This document shows positions 16,485 through 17,055 of a DNA stretch of 17,055 nucleotides, piece after piece. The DNA is from Kiritimatiellia bacterium. Lineage in GTDB: Bacteria; Verrucomicrobiota; Kiritimatiellia; RFP12; UBA1067. Location of the stretch: contig JAKSOY010000080.1 of assembly GCA_024405255.1 (NCBI GenBank), forward strand, positions 1 through 17,055. The letters run 5' to 3'. The notes below the pieces were generated by a model. The model did not search any database. It was not told the origin of the DNA and worked only from the letters and a program-made list of their open reading frames with translations. The translations under genes and the position numbers were made by a program. Positions within the stretch are counted from its first letter, which is position 1; each line of letters starts with the position of its first letter.

Positions 16485-16643
16485 TTCGAGAACACCTTTC
16501 CGTTTTCTGGTTCAATCTGGAGGGCACCGACAGCGACGAATTCGCATAATATCGGCGGTTGCACGGACACATTGTATGTCACATCAACTTCTCTCCAAAC
16601 GAAGGAGCCAAAACCCAGCAAAAAAGACGGGACCTAACGACAT
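16481..16643 (-). pseudogene. frame x: short C-like secreted reading frame, apparently frameshifted at a T6 run
   Basis: An ATG at 16643 overlaps the end of gene A and follows a GAGG/GGGG-type ribosome site. As written it gives only 19 residues (stop at 16584-16586). If one T of the six-T run (16620-16625, minus strand) is skipped, the frame continues to a TGA at 16481-16483 for about 53 residues. That TGA overlaps the ATG of gene B exactly as gene B overlaps gene C. The corrected start MSLGPVFLLGFGSFV resembles gene C's MMVGAILFATAALSV. It could be a decayed paralog, a sequence error in the homopolymer, or a slippage site. It is much shorter than gene C. Confidence 0.45.
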
Positions 16644-17055
16644 TCGGCCCCATCCTCGATTTGAAGCCGAGGCAGAGGTTGGTCTACCGAAATAAGAAGA
16701 TTCGTGATCTGGTCAAAATACCTGCGTGCATTACCAACCATGTTCTCTTCCGCCAAGGCAGCAAGTGCATATTCCAGCCGATTTGAACTTGCATGGTAAC
16801 CTAGAATTTTTGCATCAAATACACTATCACAACTCACCATTCCACCATAATGGAATAAACGATTACGATAAATCATTTGAACCGCAGCACGGCTAGACAC
16901 ATTTGACATGGAATTTTCACAGAGTGTCTTTCCATACACACGTACAGCTTCACAACGTTCAGGTATTGACCAAAACGCCGTATTCGTCACAATAGACTCA
17001 ACAAAATCGGTCGTTTCGGGGCAGACGCCTCCAAGGCGTATGGCGACGCGGATCG
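16634..17055 (-). CDS. gene A: paralog of gene B, 5' end cut by window
   Basis: The frame is open from the right edge (first full codon at 17053) to a TAG at 16636-16634, about 139 residues. It aligns with the C-terminal half of gene B through a TNT...ER segment, KILGYHASSNRLEYAL against KGIEGYSTSSNRLDFAL, and a QPL..L.I ending, with several small gaps. The function is unknown. The start and signal peptide lie outside the window. The end overlaps the ATG of frame x by 10 nt, echoing the B-C overlap. Confidence 0.78.
   Translation of the reverse strand, partial: IRVAIRLGGVCPETTDFVESIVTNTAFWSIPERCEAVRVYGKTLCENSMSNVSSRAAVQMIYRNRLFHYGGMVSCDSVFDAKILGYHASSNRLEYALAALAEENMVGNARRYFDQITNLLISVDQPLPRLQIEDGAECR

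Noticed and set aside
15690..16637. Plus-strand 315-codon frame opposite genes B and x
   Set aside because: It has no ribosome site, signal or recognisable motif and lies antisense to frames with paralogy and overlap structure.

Overview
The window looks like part of the genome of an uncultured anaerobic Verrucomicrobiota member, most likely Kiritimatiellota-like or Lentisphaerae-like and from a gut or sediment. This is an inference. It rests on a GC-rich coding style, a very large secreted protein with LamG-like, SGNH, beta-helix and PA14 modules, and a secreted protein joining hydrazine-synthase-alpha-like, CxxCH and formylglycine-enzyme-like parts. A planctomycete is a weaker alternative. 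No rRNA, tRNA, CRISPR array, transposase or integrase was seen.

Every convincing gene lies on the minus strand, so transcription runs from right (17055) to left (1). Three blocks can be recognised. (1) 15097-17055 is a tightly coupled run of small secreted-protein genes: a 5'-truncated gene A, a short reading frame x that appears frameshifted, gene B (284 aa) and gene C (178 aa, with one EF-hand loop). A and B are paralogs, and x and C begin alike, so the run looks like a two-gene cassette duplicated in tandem. Neighbouring frames overlap by 4-10 nt. (2) 3863-14893 encodes one 3676-residue secreted protein. It has its own near-consensus promoter with two palindromes and ends in a strong intrinsic terminator. 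Its order is signal peptide, three concanavalin-A-like lectin repeats, an SGNH-fold module that has lost its catalytic residues, an Ig-like insert, a jelly-roll-like module, a second SGNH module with intact catalytic residues, a second jelly-roll-like module, a long beta-helix-like stretch, two PA14 domains and a beta-rich tail. (3) 1-3658 encodes a secreted protein truncated at its C-terminus by the window edge, with NPCBM-like, beta-propeller/HzsA-like, two CxxCH and FGE-fold parts. It has its own candidate promoter.

What the genes do together is inference. The lectin-like, PA14, NPCBM and carbohydrate-esterase-type modules all point to extracellular binding and deacylation of glycans, perhaps host or plant polysaccharide. 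No glycoside hydrolase, sulfatase, transporter or regulator gene is present to fix the substrate. Both intergenic gaps of about 204 nt, either side of the giant gene, carry the same imperfect 7/14-bp tandem repeat, which no gene or terminator explains.
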